Shown here: in pieces, positions 25,684-34,502 of the stretch
Numbering within the stretch: position 1 is the first letter of the stretch
Layout: each line of letters begins with the position of its first letter
DNA from: Cytophagales bacterium
Lineage (GTDB): Bacteria; Bacteroidota; Bacteroidia; Cytophagales; Spirosomataceae
Length of the DNA stretch: 64,000 bases
Reading direction: 5' to 3'
NCBI GenBank assembly: GCA_013298125.1
Contig: JAAFJP010000006.1
Span: forward strand, 62,001 to 126,000
Translations under genes and position numbers: made by a program
Notes under the pieces: model-generated
Seen by the model: only the letters and a program-made list of their open reading frames with translations
Databases searched by the model: none
What the model was told of the DNA's origin: nothing

Positions 25684-28179
25684 ATGTCGAAAAACTTAGT
25701 TATAGTAGAATCCCCAGCGAAGGCAAAGACCATTGAGGGATATTTAGGGAAAGATTTTACGGTAAAATCTTCGTTCGGTCACGTGCGAGATTTGCCCAAA
25801 GAAAACGATGCCATTGACATCAAAAATGGCTTTAAACCTACTTATATTATCTCACCAGAGAAAATAAAAGTCGTCAATGAATTGAAAGCTGCCGTTAAGT
25901 CTTGTGATGAAGTCTGGCTTGCAACCGATGATGACCGTGAGGGTGAGTCAATTTCTTGGCACTTGAAAGAGGCTTTGGGATTAGCGGATAATACCAAAAG
26001 AATTGTCTTCCGTGAAATCACCAAAAAGGCAATTCAAAATGCTATTTTGTCACCAAGAACAATTGATGTTGATTTAGTAAATGCCCAACAAGCCCGCCGT
26101 GTACTCGACCGTTTGATTGGTTTTGAGCTTTCGCCTGTGTTGTGGTCGAAGGTAAAAAAAGGTCTTTCTGCGGGACGTGTGCAGTCGGTGGCAGTACGTA
26201 TTGTGGTGGAACGTGAACGTGAGATTGATAATTTTGATTCAAAATCTTCTTTCAAAATTGTTGCTCTTTTCAATTTGACGGGTGGCAAAGTTTTACAAGC
26301 CGAATTACCTAAAAACTTTGAAACTGAGGCACAAGCCAGAGCATTTTTAGAGAAATGTATCGGGGCAGAATTTAAGATTAAAAACTTAGAAACAAAACCT
26401 GCCAAAAAGACTCCATCGCCTCCATTTACGACTTCAACGCTTCAACAAGAGGCTTCTCGTAAGTTGGGATATTCGGTGGCTTCTACCATGTCTTATGCTC
26501 AGAAACTCTACGAAGCGGGTAAGATTTCGTACATGAGAACTGACTCAACGAGCCTTTCGGAAGATGCTATTCAAAACGCAACTGCCGCCATTACAGGAGC
26601 TTACGGAGCAAATTATGTTCAGAATAGACAATTCAAAACCAAAGACGAAAACGCTCAGGAAGCTCACGAAGCCATCCGTCCAACTGATTTTTCAGCAAAT
26701 ACGGCTGGGGCAGATTTGAGAGAAAAACGTTTGTATGAATTAATCTGGAAACGTGCCATCGCTTCACAAATGGCTGATGCTCAGTTAGAAAGAACTACGG
26801 CAACCGTGAGTATTTCGACTACACCCGAAGAATTAATTGCCCAAGGAGAGGTAGTAAAATTTGATGGTTTCTTGAAAGTTTATCTTGAAGGAAAAGATGA
26901 CGAAGATGATGAAGAAAATTCAAAAATGCTTCCTCCACTTTCGATTGGACAAATCCTGAATTTGGACGTATTGAAGGGTACAGAAAGATTCTCACGTCCT
27001 CCTGCACGATACACAGAGGCGAGTTTGGTAAAGGCATTGGAAGAAAAAGGCATTGGTCGCCCCTCTACGTATGCACCCACGATTTCAACGATAATTAAAC
27101 GTGAATATGTTGTAAAGGAAGACAGAGAGGGTAAAGAGCGTACTTTCAGAGAGATGATTTTGAAAGACAACAAAATCACAGAAAAGGTAAATAAAGAGAA
27201 TTACGGAACTGAAAAAGCAAAGTTATTTCCAACTTCGGTAGGAATGGTTGTAAATGATTTTTTAGTGGATAATTTCAAAGATGTTGTCGATTTTAAATTT
27301 ACGGCGGACGTTGAGGATGAATTTGATGAAATAGCCAAAGGTAAAATCGAATGGTCAGAAATGATTGGGAATTTTTATACAGGATTTCACAAAACCATTG
27401 AAGACAGTAAAAATGTTGATAGAAACACCGTTGGTTCATCTCGTGACTTAGGAATTGACCCAAAAACAGGCAAACCTGTTTCGGTTCGTTTAGGTAAATA
27501 TGGACCTTACGTGCAATTGGGTGAGCAAAAAACCAAAGACGAAGAAAAACCTTTATTTTTCAATCTGAAAAAAGACCAATTAGTAACAACTATTACTTTG
27601 GAGGAGGCTTTGGCTTTGACAGAATTGCCCAAATTACCACGTGAAGTAGGTTTTTACGAAGACAAACCAATGATTATTGGTGCAGGAAGAATGGGACCTT
27701 ACATCAAACATGATGATAAATTCACGAGTTTACCAGCCAACGAAGACCCTTTTACGGTAACGGAAGAAAGAGCGATTGAAATTTTAGTTGAAAAACGAGT
27801 TGCTGATTTAGGAAGTGCCATCGGAACGTTTGAAGAGGAGCCAATTACTTCTGGAAAAGGAAGGTTTGGACCTTACGTAAAACACGCTGGAAAATTTTAT
27901 TCATTGGGACGTGGGGATAGTTTAGACAATATGCCTTTGGAAAGAGCCATTGAAATTATTGTCAAAAAACGTGATGCCGAAGCAAATAAATTCCTCAAAG
28001 AATTCCCAGAGAATGATTCAATCAAGGTTTTAAACGGAATGTACGGACCTTATATCCAAATCGGGAAACGTAATGTAAAAATTCCAAAAGACATGGTTGC
28101 GGCAGATTTAACCTTAGAGGATTGTATTCGTTTGGGCGAAGAAACGCCTGTGACTGCGGCTAAGGGGAAAAAGAAGTAA
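25684..28179 (+). CDS. topA: DNA topoisomerase I
   Basis: This 831-residue type IA topoisomerase relaxes negative supercoils. The TOPRIM domain opens with NLVIVESPAKAKTIEGYLG and has WLATDDDREGESISWHL; the catalytic tyrosine is Y283 in KISYMRTDSTSLS. Instead of zinc fingers the C-terminus has four GxYGPY/GxxGPY-type repeats from about residue 595 to 815 (LGKYGPYVQLG, AGRMGPYIKH, KGRFGPYVKH, NGMYGPYIQIG), the zinc-free form seen in Bacteroidota. A hairpin terminator follows 17 bases after the stop. Confidence 0.96.
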   Translation: MSKNLVIVESPAKAKTIEGYLGKDFTVKSSFGHVRDLPKENDAIDIKNGFKPTYIISPEKIKVVNELKAAVKSCDEVWLATDDDREGESISWHLKEALGLADNTKRIVFREITKKAIQNAILSPRTIDVDLVNAQQARRVLDRLIGFELSPVLWSKVKKGLSAGRVQSVAVRIVVEREREIDNFDSKSSFKIVALFNLTGGKVLQAELPKNFETEAQARAFLEKCIGAEFKIKNLETKPAKKTPSPPFTTSTLQQEASRKLGYSVASTMSYAQKLYEAGKISYMRTDSTSLSEDAIQNATAAITGAYGANYVQNRQFKTKDENAQEAHEAIRPTDFSANTAGADLREKRLYELIWKRAIASQMADAQLERTTATVSISTTPEELIAQGEVVKFDGFLKVYLEGKDDEDDEENSKMLPPLSIGQILNLDVLKGTERFSRPPARYTEASLVKALEEKGIGRPSTYAPTISTIIKREYVVKEDREGKERTFREMILKDNKITEKVNKENYGTEKAKLFPTSVGMVVNDFLVDNFKDVVDFKFTADVEDEFDEIAKGKIEWSEMIGNFYTGFHKTIEDSKNVDRNTVGSSRDLGIDPKTGKPVSVRLGKYGPYVQLGEQKTKDEEKPLFFNLKKDQLVTTITLEEALALTELPKLPREVGFYEDKPMIIGAGRMGPYIKHDDKFTSLPANEDPFTVTEERAIEILVEKRVADLGSAIGTFEEEPITSGKGRFGPYVKHAGKFYSLGRGDSLDNMPLERAIEIIVKKRDAEANKFLKEFPENDSIKVLNGMYGPYIQIGKRNVKIPKDMVAADLTLEDCIRLGEETPVTAAKGKKK

Positions 28180-28195
28180 AAAATTGAATTAATTT

Positions 28196-28242
28196 TAGAC
28201 TGATTTAAGCAAAACATTTTGTTTGAATCAGTCTATTTTGTT
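28196..28242 (+). terminator. topA terminator
   Basis: A 10-bp stem TAGACTGATT/AATCAGTCTA (28196-28205 with 28226-28235), with further A/T pairing in the loop, is followed by TTTTGTTT. Confidence 0.75.
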
Positions 28243-28261
28243 TAATCCAGAAATTATTTGA

Positions 28262-28308
28262 GAATAAATCCTGTTTTATCCTAAAATCCATTAAATCCTG
28301 ATTCAGAC
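28262..28308 (+). repeat. AATCC-word array between topA and Uma2 gene
   Basis: AATCCTG, ATCCT, AATCCA and AATCCTG recur at 8-10-bp spacing. The final 14-mer AATCCTGATTCAGA (28294-28307) is identical to the arm at 43023-43036. The array ends 40 bases before the next ATG. Confidence 0.6.
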
Positions 28309-28348
28309 AGAATGATTTATTTTGTAAATTTGAAAAAACGCAAATCAA

Positions 28349-28972
28349 ATGACATATCCCATCTCAAAAATAACCAAACATATCAGTGAAGATCATCAAA
28401 GTCGGATATTGAATTTTTCGAGATTCAGTATGAGTGATGAGGTCTTTTTTGATTTTTGTCAGGATAACAAACATTTGAGGATAGAAAGAAATGGAGACGG
28501 GACTATACTATTTTTACCTCTAACAGACTTGATCACTGGAATTAGAAACTCAGAAATTACAACAGATTTAACCATTTGGAAAAGAAAAAATGGAGGTCAT
28601 TCATTTGATTCCTCAACAGGGTTTACCTTAGACAATACTGCCGTTCGTTCTCCTGATGCTTCATGGATGTCTGATGAAAGGTATGAGAGTGTAGAATATG
28701 TGGAATTAAAAAAATTTGCGATAATTACGCCTGAGTTTGTGGTAGAATTAATGTCAGAAACTGATTCATTGAGAGAATTACAAGATAAAATGGAGGAATA
28801 TATTGAAAATGGTGTCTTGTTAGGTTGGTTGATAAATCCTAAATCAGAAGAAGTTTTTATTTATCGAGTAGATGGTACTATCTCCAAAATCGTTGGATTT
28901 GACAATAAATTATCGGGGGAAAATATTTTAAAGGGTTTTGAATTTGATTTAAACTTATTGAAGATAAAATGA
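28349..28972 (+). CDS. Uma2-family putative endonuclease (DUF820)
   Basis: This 207-residue protein has the Uma2 restriction-endonuclease-like core of the PD-(D/E)xK superfamily: RSPDASWMSDER (acidic residue), PEFVVELMSETDSLRELQDKM (E...K positions) and a GVLLGWLINPKSEEVFIYR strand region. The family is abundant in cyanobacteria and Cytophagales and its biological role is unresolved. It overlaps the sirtuin gene by four bases (ATGA), so the two are translationally coupled. No methyltransferase accompanies it, so a classical restriction system is not indicated. Confidence 0.85.
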   Translation: MTYPISKITKHISEDHQSRILNFSRFSMSDEVFFDFCQDNKHLRIERNGDGTILFLPLTDLITGIRNSEITTDLTIWKRKNGGHSFDSSTGFTLDNTAVRSPDASWMSDERYESVEYVELKKFAIITPEFVVELMSETDSLRELQDKMEEYIENGVLLGWLINPKSEEVFIYRVDGTISKIVGFDNKLSGENILKGFEFDLNLLKIK

Positions 28973-29661
28973 AAAAAACATTAGTAGTCCTTACTGGGGC
29001 GGGTATTTCTGCCGAAAGTGGTGTTAAAACATTTAGAGATTCTGATGGTCTTTGGGAGAATTTTTCTATTGAAGACGTTGCTACCTTAACGGGTTGGGAG
29101 AAAAACTCTGCCTTGGTGCAAGATTTTTATAATCTTAGAAGACAGCAAATGCCAACGGTTGTTCCCAATGAAGGACATAAGATTTTAGCAAAATTAGAAG
29201 AGCATTTCAACGTCCAAATCGTTACGCAAAACGTAGATGATTTGCACGAGCGTGGAGGTTCGACAAATATCATTCACCTACACGGACAACTCACGCAGGC
29301 AAGAGGATGTAAGGATAAAAACAAAATTTATGACATCGGTTATCGTGCTATTGAAATGGGCGAAATGGCAGAAGACGGAACTCAAATGCGACCACACATT
29401 GTATGGTTTGGCGAGGACGTTCCAGAAATTATCAATGCCGTCGAAAAAGCTGCCGAAGCGGATATTTTTGTAGTTGTGGGTACGTCTATGCAGGTATATC
29501 CAGCCGCAAGTTTGGTGCATTACGTAGGTGATAAAGTGCCAATCTACATCATTGACCCTAAAAAACCAGATATTGACATGAAAAAAAACATGACGTATAT
29601 CCAAGCGGGTGGTGGTGAAGGTTTGGCGAAATTATTTGATATTTTGACAAAGAATACCTAA
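28969..29661 (+). CDS. cobB: NAD-dependent deacylase, sirtuin class III
   Basis: This 230-residue Sir2 enzyme removes acyl groups from lysines using NAD. The NAD site is TGAGISAESGVKTFRDSDGLW (residues 9-29) and TQNVDDLHERGG; the catalytic histidine is in IIHLHG. Residues Y54 and R57 (FYNLRR) form the YxxR pair that in CobB and SIRT5 recognises succinyl or malonyl groups. RPHIVWFGE is also class III-like. Only one cysteine is seen where zinc-binding sirtuins have two CxxC pairs, so the zinc site seems lost. It overlaps the Uma2 gene by four bases. Confidence 0.9.
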   Translation: MKKTLVVLTGAGISAESGVKTFRDSDGLWENFSIEDVATLTGWEKNSALVQDFYNLRRQQMPTVVPNEGHKILAKLEEHFNVQIVTQNVDDLHERGGSTNIIHLHGQLTQARGCKDKNKIYDIGYRAIEMGEMAEDGTQMRPHIVWFGEDVPEIINAVEKAAEADIFVVVGTSMQVYPAASLVHYVGDKVPIYIIDPKKPDIDMKKNMTYIQAGGGEGLAKLFDILTKNT

Positions 29662-29762
29662 TAGGGTAACTTGCTAGCTCGGAGGTAGTTTAGTGATGAG
29701 CCTTGGAACACACTTAACGATGAAGGATAAGTTAAATTTCCAAAATTAGTTTAGAAAAGAAA

Positions 29763-29798
29763 AAACCTTGATTGTTTTCAAAATAACAATCAAGGCTC
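29763..29798. terminator. bidirectional terminator
   Basis: An 11-bp stem CCTTGATTGTT/AACAATCAAGG (29766-29776 with 29785-29795) lies between the convergent sirtuin and U32 genes. Confidence 0.8.
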
Positions 29799-29806
29799 TT
29801 TTATTT

Positions 29807-31693
29807 TCATCTCCCCACATACCCAATTTGTTCATCCTCATCTTCAAATTCTAACTCAGCATCTTTTTCCCAAATTTCCATTTCACAAGGTTTGCAGTTA
29901 AACTTTAATTTGTATTCATTTTCACCATGTTTTAAAGTCAAAGGCTCAACTAACTTTTCGCCCATTGTTTCTCTTTGAAATCTTGCACATTTCCCTAATT
30001 CATACTTTACACAATATTTTGTTGTCATTACTCGTGCCTTGCCAGGGTCCCATTGTAGCTCAAAAGCCTTTTCGATTTCTGTTACGCCATGTCTTTTATA
30101 AAACGCTCTTGCCATTTTATTAGAAACATTATACATAAAATCTAACTTCTGAACTGGATACGGATGGTCAGTTTTCGTAATTTGGAATTCTTCTCGATGG
30201 TATTCTTTTACTCTTATTTCAACCAAATTTTCTAAAACTTCTCTTCTTATTTCATTGACTTTTGAGATTGGCAAAAACCAATTCTTGGTAAACTCAACTT
30301 CAATATTATCTACAATAAACGGTGTATTGCCTGTTTTTGCTAAATTCTTTTTAATATTTGGAATAACTGACTCTTCACTTTTTGCTAATTCTTTGGCAGT
30401 TTCAAAACTCGAAACACTTTGATGTCCGTCTTCGTCAGTGGCTAATAATTGAAAACCATTTACGGTTTCAGAGAATTTCAACTCAACCCCAATTTTACGA
30501 ACGGCACTGTTTTCTTTCTCTACCATTTTATTAAACTCTGCATCCGAATTTCTGTAAATGACTGTTCCGACAGGCAAGTTTTTAAACGTATTCGGAATTA
30601 CCAAATTATTGAAAATGACATTAATTTGTGTACCGTCTGCCTCACCATTTTCATTCACAAAAAACAACCCGTCACCGTTATTGAGCTTTTCATAATTTTC
30701 AATAACGTAACCATTAGCCTTGACTTCCAACAACTTACCTATAAATTGACCTTGTGATTTTGGACTATCCCACGAACCAATTTTCTCTTTTCGCTTATTA
30801 ACAAAATAATCAGTATAACCTCTATTGAAACTTCTATCCATTTCTGGTTCAAAATTATAGAAGGTTCTACCCGAAGAAGCCTTTTCAAAATTTCCGTTAT
30901 TTTCCAGAAACGAATCCAATTTCTTACGTAAATATGAAGTATTATTTTTTACGTAAACAATATCCTTTAAGCGTCCTTCGATTTTAAAGGAAGTAACGCC
31001 CGCCTCAATCAAATTGGGCAATTGGTCACTCAAATCTAAATCTTTGATGGATAATAAATGACTATTTTCTATCAATGTCTTACCTGTTCCATCAATCAAC
31101 TGATAGGGCAAACGACAATTTTGAGCACATGAACCACGGTTGGCACTACGCTCGCCATTGGCAACACTCATGTAACAATTCCCACTAAAAGACACACACA
31201 AAGCCCCAGAAACAAAGAACTCTAATTCTACATCAGTTGCCTCACTAATTTCTCTAACTTGGTCTAAATTCAGTTCTCTTGCCAATACAACCCGTTTCAT
31301 CCCAGCATCTTTCAAGAATTTTACGTGTTTGGCATCACGATTATTGGCTTGTGTGCTTGCGTGTATGACGATAGGCGGCAAATCCATTTCCATAATCGCC
31401 ATGTCTTGAATTATGAGGGCATCAACTCCGATATCGTACAATTGATAGATAAGTTTTTTGCACATATCCAACTCATTATCATACAGAATCGTGTTTAAAA
31501 CCACAAAAACCTGAGCCTTGAAAAGATGAGCATATTTCACCAATTCCGCAATATCCTCAATCGTATTAGTAGCATTTGACCTCGCCCCAAACTGCGGAGC
31601 ACCAATATATACAGCATCCGCACCCGCATTGATGGCAGCCATTCCTTGAAAAAGGTTTTTGGCAGGAGCAAGAATTTCAACTTTCTTCTTCAT
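29807..31693 (-). CDS. rlhA: U32-family protein, RlhA-like 23S rRNA hydroxylase
   Basis: The 628-residue protein starts with a U32 domain (VEILAPAKNLFQGMAAINAGADAVYIG) and carries the family signature EFFVSGALCVSFSGNCYMS near residues 157-175, then SCAQNCRLPY with further cysteines, and an extended C-terminal part ending in a cysteine cluster (YCVKYELGKCARF, FNCKPCE). Length and layout match E. coli RlhA/YdcP, which hydroxylates C2501 of 23S rRNA; TrhP-type proteins are shorter. A TAATTTTG box at 31717-31724 gives a short leader. The exact RNA target here is inference. Confidence 0.8.
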   Translation of the reverse strand: MKKKVEILAPAKNLFQGMAAINAGADAVYIGAPQFGARSNATNTIEDIAELVKYAHLFKAQVFVVLNTILYDNELDMCKKLIYQLYDIGVDALIIQDMAIMEMDLPPIVIHASTQANNRDAKHVKFLKDAGMKRVVLARELNLDQVREISEATDVELEFFVSGALCVSFSGNCYMSVANGERSANRGSCAQNCRLPYQLIDGTGKTLIENSHLLSIKDLDLSDQLPNLIEAGVTSFKIEGRLKDIVYVKNNTSYLRKKLDSFLENNGNFEKASSGRTFYNFEPEMDRSFNRGYTDYFVNKRKEKIGSWDSPKSQGQFIGKLLEVKANGYVIENYEKLNNGDGLFFVNENGEADGTQINVIFNNLVIPNTFKNLPVGTVIYRNSDAEFNKMVEKENSAVRKIGVELKFSETVNGFQLLATDEDGHQSVSSFETAKELAKSEESVIPNIKKNLAKTGNTPFIVDNIEVEFTKNWFLPISKVNEIRREVLENLVEIRVKEYHREEFQITKTDHPYPVQKLDFMYNVSNKMARAFYKRHGVTEIEKAFELQWDPGKARVMTTKYCVKYELGKCARFQRETMGEKLVEPLTLKHGENEYKLKFNCKPCEMEIWEKDAELEFEDEDEQIGYVGR

Positions 31694-31776
31694 TCTGTGA
31701 TTTGTGTAATGAACTGCAAAATTACGAAATTTTAAGAGAAAATTGCTTTTAAAAAGAATCGGATAATTTAACCAAA

Positions 31777-32193
31777 CTACATCTCAAAAATCTCACTCTC
31801 ATTTGAATAAGACTTAAATTCCAAAGGATTATTGCTGTAATCCAACACAAACATCGTTTTCTGTTCGCCAATTTTACCTTCGTATCGTACAATAGGTTTT
31901 ATGACAAATAAAATATTATTTTTCTCAAAGTTTTCTCTTAAATTCTGGAAACTCTTATCATCCAATAAGCAGCCAAAATGCGGGATTGGAACTTTGATGT
32001 TTTCAACCTTTCCACAATAATCTAATTCGTTCAATTCGTGCGAAACGTGAGCCGATAGCTGATGTCCGAAAAAATTAAAGTCCACCCAATGCTCAGTTTC
32101 TCTCCCTAATTCACATCCGATTACGTCATGATAAAAGGCTTTTGTTGAGGCAATATCTTTTACCTTGAATGCAAAGTGAAATCTTGATTCCAT
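31777..32193 (-). CDS. VOC-superfamily (glyoxalase/dioxygenase-like) protein
   Basis: This 138-residue single VOC domain has the motif FHFAFKVKDIASTKAFYHDVIGCELG at the N-terminus (first metal-ligand His region) and a C-terminal glutamate in NNPLEFKSY. Proteins of this type bind a divalent metal and act on small carbonyl or aromatic compounds; the reaction cannot be told from sequence. The gene begins two bases after the stop of the hydroxyacid dehydrogenase gene, so they are cotranscribed and may act on related 2-oxo or 2-hydroxy acids. Confidence 0.85.
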   Translation of the reverse strand: MESRFHFAFKVKDIASTKAFYHDVIGCELGRETEHWVDFNFFGHQLSAHVSHELNELDYCGKVENIKVPIPHFGCLLDDKSFQNLRENFEKNNILFVIKPIVRYEGKIGEQKTMFVLDYSNNPLEFKSYSNESEIFEM

Positions 32194-32195
32194 GT

Positions 32196-33125
32196 TTAAT
32201 ATCCTTTTTTAACTGAAACTGTATTTTGTATTTTTTCGCCCGCAAGATGTGTTTTGTAGTTACTCACAACTTGTTCGGCGGCTGATGATAAATTTGTAAT
32301 GCTGGCAATGTGAGGAGTTATCTTAATTTTTGGATTATTCCAAAATGGATGATTCTGAGGTAATGGTTCTACTCTAAAAACATCCAAATATGCTCCTGAA
32401 AGTTGTCCATTTTCAATTGATTTCGTCAAATCTTCTTCTTGCAGATGCTCGCCTCTTCCAACATTTATTAAAAAAGCATTTTTGTTCAATTGTTCAAAAA
32501 CTGATTTATTTAATATGTTTTCCGTACTTTCAGTAAATGGCAAAATATTAATCAAGAAATCAGTATTTTTCAAAAATGGCATTAGCCCTTGCTCACCTAC
32601 ATATGTATCTACGTTAGAAATATTTTTTTCAGAATTAGACCATCCTTTGACGATAAAACCAAGTGAGGCAAATTTTTCTGCAACATAACTCCCAATTTGC
32701 CCCAAACCCATTATTGAAATGACTGTTTTGTTAAAATTTCGATAAACCTCTGGATTCCAAGTCCTTACACCTTCTTGTTGATGATAAAAGCTGAGATTTT
32801 TAAGTTCAGAACTCACAATTGCCAATAAAAATTCCCACATATCATGGTTGAGGTTGTGGTCAATGATTCTGGTAATTTTAATAGACTCATCCAAAATTTG
32901 AGTATTTGTGATATGGTCAATGGAAGCCCCAACCGACTGAATTATTTTCACGTTTGGAAATTTTGAGAGAATATTCTTTTCTGGTTTCCAACAAATTAAA
33001 AAGGTTACTGCCTCCCAATTAGAAATATTTGGATAAACTTCAATGGTGGTTTCTGGCAATAATTCTTCTAATTTTTCTTTCCAAGGATTTGCATCTTTGT
33101 TGTTAAAAATAATGGCAATGCTCAT
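32196..33125 (-). CDS. D-2-hydroxyacid dehydrogenase (GhrA-like)
   Basis: This 309-residue NAD(P)H-dependent oxidoreductase has the nucleotide-binding motif GLGQIGSYVAEKFASLG, the INVGRGEHLQEEDL segment with the catalytic arginine upstream, a glutamate in VEPLPQNHPFWNNP and the catalytic histidine in ITPHIAS. It resembles glyoxylate/hydroxypyruvate reductase A. It is followed by a VOC gene two bases downstream and is divergent from an Lrp-type regulator 106 bp away, which probably controls it. Confidence 0.9.
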   Translation of the reverse strand: MSIAIIFNNKDANPWKEKLEELLPETTIEVYPNISNWEAVTFLICWKPEKNILSKFPNVKIIQSVGASIDHITNTQILDESIKITRIIDHNLNHDMWEFLLAIVSSELKNLSFYHQQEGVRTWNPEVYRNFNKTVISIMGLGQIGSYVAEKFASLGFIVKGWSNSEKNISNVDTYVGEQGLMPFLKNTDFLINILPFTESTENILNKSVFEQLNKNAFLINVGRGEHLQEEDLTKSIENGQLSGAYLDVFRVEPLPQNHPFWNNPKIKITPHIASITNLSSAAEQVVSNYKTHLAGEKIQNTVSVKKGY

Positions 33126-33144
33126 GTTTTAAGTTTTTATGATT

Positions 33145-33174
33145 CAAAATTAATGTAAATTAGATTGTTTCAAA
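33145..33174 (-). promoter_or_regulatory. promoter of hydroxyacid dehydrogenase-VOC operon
   Basis: Minus-strand TTTG (33171-33174), an 18-bp spacer and TAATTTTG (33145-33152), 20 bases before the ATG. It lies inside the divergent gap with the Lrp gene. Confidence 0.6.
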
Positions 33175-33231
33175 AGTTGATTCTTTTGTAAATTAGAAAA
33201 ATCAAAATTCAAAAAAAGAAAAAATAGGTAT

Positions 33232-33666
33232 ATGAAAGACGAATCAATGGTGGATGAATTGGATTGGAAAATATTATCAATCCTGAAAAATAATTCCAGA
33301 ATATCCTTTGCAGATTTGGGGCGAGAAATAAATCTCTCTCCCTCCGCTACCCGTGAGCGTGTACAAAGATTGGAAGAAAATGGCGTAATAAAAAAATACG
33401 CTATCGAACTGGACTACAAGTTATTAGGCTATGACATTGAGGTATTTATCACGGTAAAAGTATTTCACGGACAATTAGCTTTATTTCTAAAAATCATCAA
33501 GGATTTTAAAGAAGTAAAAGAGGCTTACAGAATCACAGGAGAACAAAATGTACATTTAAAAGCCATCCTAAAAGACCGTCTTCATCTTCAAGGACTTATT
33601 GATGAATTGATGAAGTATGGTGATACAAATACGGCTCTAATTTTATCAAAACTTGAATTGAACTAA
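33232..33666 (+). CDS. Lrp/AsnC-family transcriptional regulator
   Basis: This 144-residue protein has an N-terminal winged helix-turn-helix (LDWKILSILKNNSRISFADL, then LSPSATRERVQRLEENGVIKKY) followed by the RAM/AsnC effector domain (EVFITVKVFHGQLALFLKII). Such regulators sense amino acids or related metabolites and often control the divergent neighbour, here the hydroxyacid dehydrogenase-VOC operon. The ligand is unknown. Confidence 0.93.
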   Translation: MKDESMVDELDWKILSILKNNSRISFADLGREINLSPSATRERVQRLEENGVIKKYAIELDYKLLGYDIEVFITVKVFHGQLALFLKIIKDFKEVKEAYRITGEQNVHLKAILKDRLHLQGLIDELMKYGDTNTALILSKLELN

Positions 33667-33717
33667 TCGTATAGGAGCGTCAAATTAATAAAATATCCAT
33701 AATACTCTTCCAACTTA

Positions 33718-33796
33718 ACTTCCCGAAAGTAGAAATAACTTTCGGGAAGTAAGATTCTCGGCAACTTCCCGAAAGTTATTTCTACTTTCGGGAAGT
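33718..33796. repeat. palindrome duplicated in inverted orientation
   Basis: Unit 1 (33718-33750) is itself a hairpin (13-bp arms ACTTCCCGAAAGT/ACTTTCGGGAAGT with a 7-nt loop). Unit 2 (33764-33796) is its exact reverse complement, 33 of 33 bases, 13 bases away. The flanks AATACTC and GAGTATT extend the large stem. It occupies the gap after the Lrp gene and could terminate it. The remaining gap 33797-33876 shows nothing else. Confidence 0.85.
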
Positions 33797-33876
33797 TATA
33801 AGGGAGTATTTTTAAACTTGGATACCCCCTAAGTATCTATGCAAAACAACTCTTTTCATTTCTCCTCTTCAAAGGT

Positions 33877-33908
33877 AAAAATACCTGTTTTTAAAAACAG
33901 GTATTTTT
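33877..33908. terminator. 32-bp perfect palindrome, terminator-like
   Basis: AAAAATACCTGTTTTT is followed directly by its reverse complement. The T-rich ends suit termination in either direction, upstream of the 145-residue protein's promoter. Confidence 0.6.
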
Positions 33909-33935
33909 GCTCATATCTGTAAATTTATAGCCCAC

Positions 33936-33943
33936 TACCTTTG
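33936..33943 (+). promoter_or_regulatory. -7 element of the isolated 145-residue protein gene
   Basis: TACCTTTG matches TAnnTTTG exactly, 60 bases before the ATG. A TTTG lies 26 bp upstream, slightly far for a -33 box. Confidence 0.5.
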
Positions 33944-34003
33944 TTTAAGTAATTTATTGAAATTTAACACATTATAATTTTAAACAATTTAAACAAAGAA
34001 AAA

Positions 34004-34441
34004 ATGAGCAATCTAATCTCTCATCCGCATTTATCTAATCCCGAAGGGATGTTTGGCGAAATTCACGCAACGGCAGATGCCGCAGTTTTGGCATCATCAT
34101 TTAAAATTCAATTATCCAATAATGGCATATCAATCGGCTACATTGGATTAGATTCAAGTAACTGGTGTGTTCTGGTAACCGACATTTCACAAGCCGCTAC
34201 TTTCTCTCAATATATTTATAGTGGAGTAAATTATTATAAAGTTGGAGATTCGTATCTTTCAATAAATCGCAATGCCTATTTAGGTTTGTATGGATGGGGA
34301 GGAGCTTGTGGTTGGGTTTTTCAATCAGATGGAACTTTTTTATGTCAATATAATAATCAAGTACTTTCATTATTTAGTAATGACAACGGCTATTTGTATG
34401 CTTGGAATGATTACACTCAATTGAAGGTTAGTCAAATATAA
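34004..34441 (+). CDS. small beta-rich protein of unknown family
   Basis: This 145-residue protein has no signal peptide or membrane segment. It is rich in Tyr, Gly, Ser and Asn with alternating beta pattern; the second half has repeats of aromatic-Gly motifs (SYLSINRNAYLGLYGWGGAC, then GWVFQSDGTFLCQYNNQVLS and DNGYLYAWNDYTQL) that recall beta-trefoil or lectin-like folds. That resemblance is impression only. The gene is isolated, with its own promoter element and a strong terminator, so it may be well expressed. I do not recognise a family. Confidence 0.6.
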   Translation: MSNLISHPHLSNPEGMFGEIHATADAAVLASSFKIQLSNNGISIGYIGLDSSNWCVLVTDISQAATFSQYIYSGVNYYKVGDSYLSINRNAYLGLYGWGGACGWVFQSDGTFLCQYNNQVLSLFSNDNGYLYAWNDYTQLKVSQI

Positions 34442-34450
34442 TTCTATCAA

Positions 34451-34487
34451 AAAAGCCATTTCAAATAAATTGAAATGGCTTTTAATA
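34451..34487. terminator. bidirectional terminator before rpoD
   Basis: A 14-bp stem AAAAGCCATTTCAA/TTGAAATGGCTTTT (34451-34464 with 34470-34483) with a 5-nt loop lies between the convergent 145-residue protein gene and rpoD. Confidence 0.9.
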
Positions 34488-34502
34488 TTTTACTTAAAAA
34501 AT

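Noticed and set aside
28349-29661. Uma2-sirtuin pair as a defence system
   Set aside because: The Sir2 protein is a CobB/SIRT5-type deacylase with the YxxR motif, not a defence-type NADase, and no other defence gene is near.
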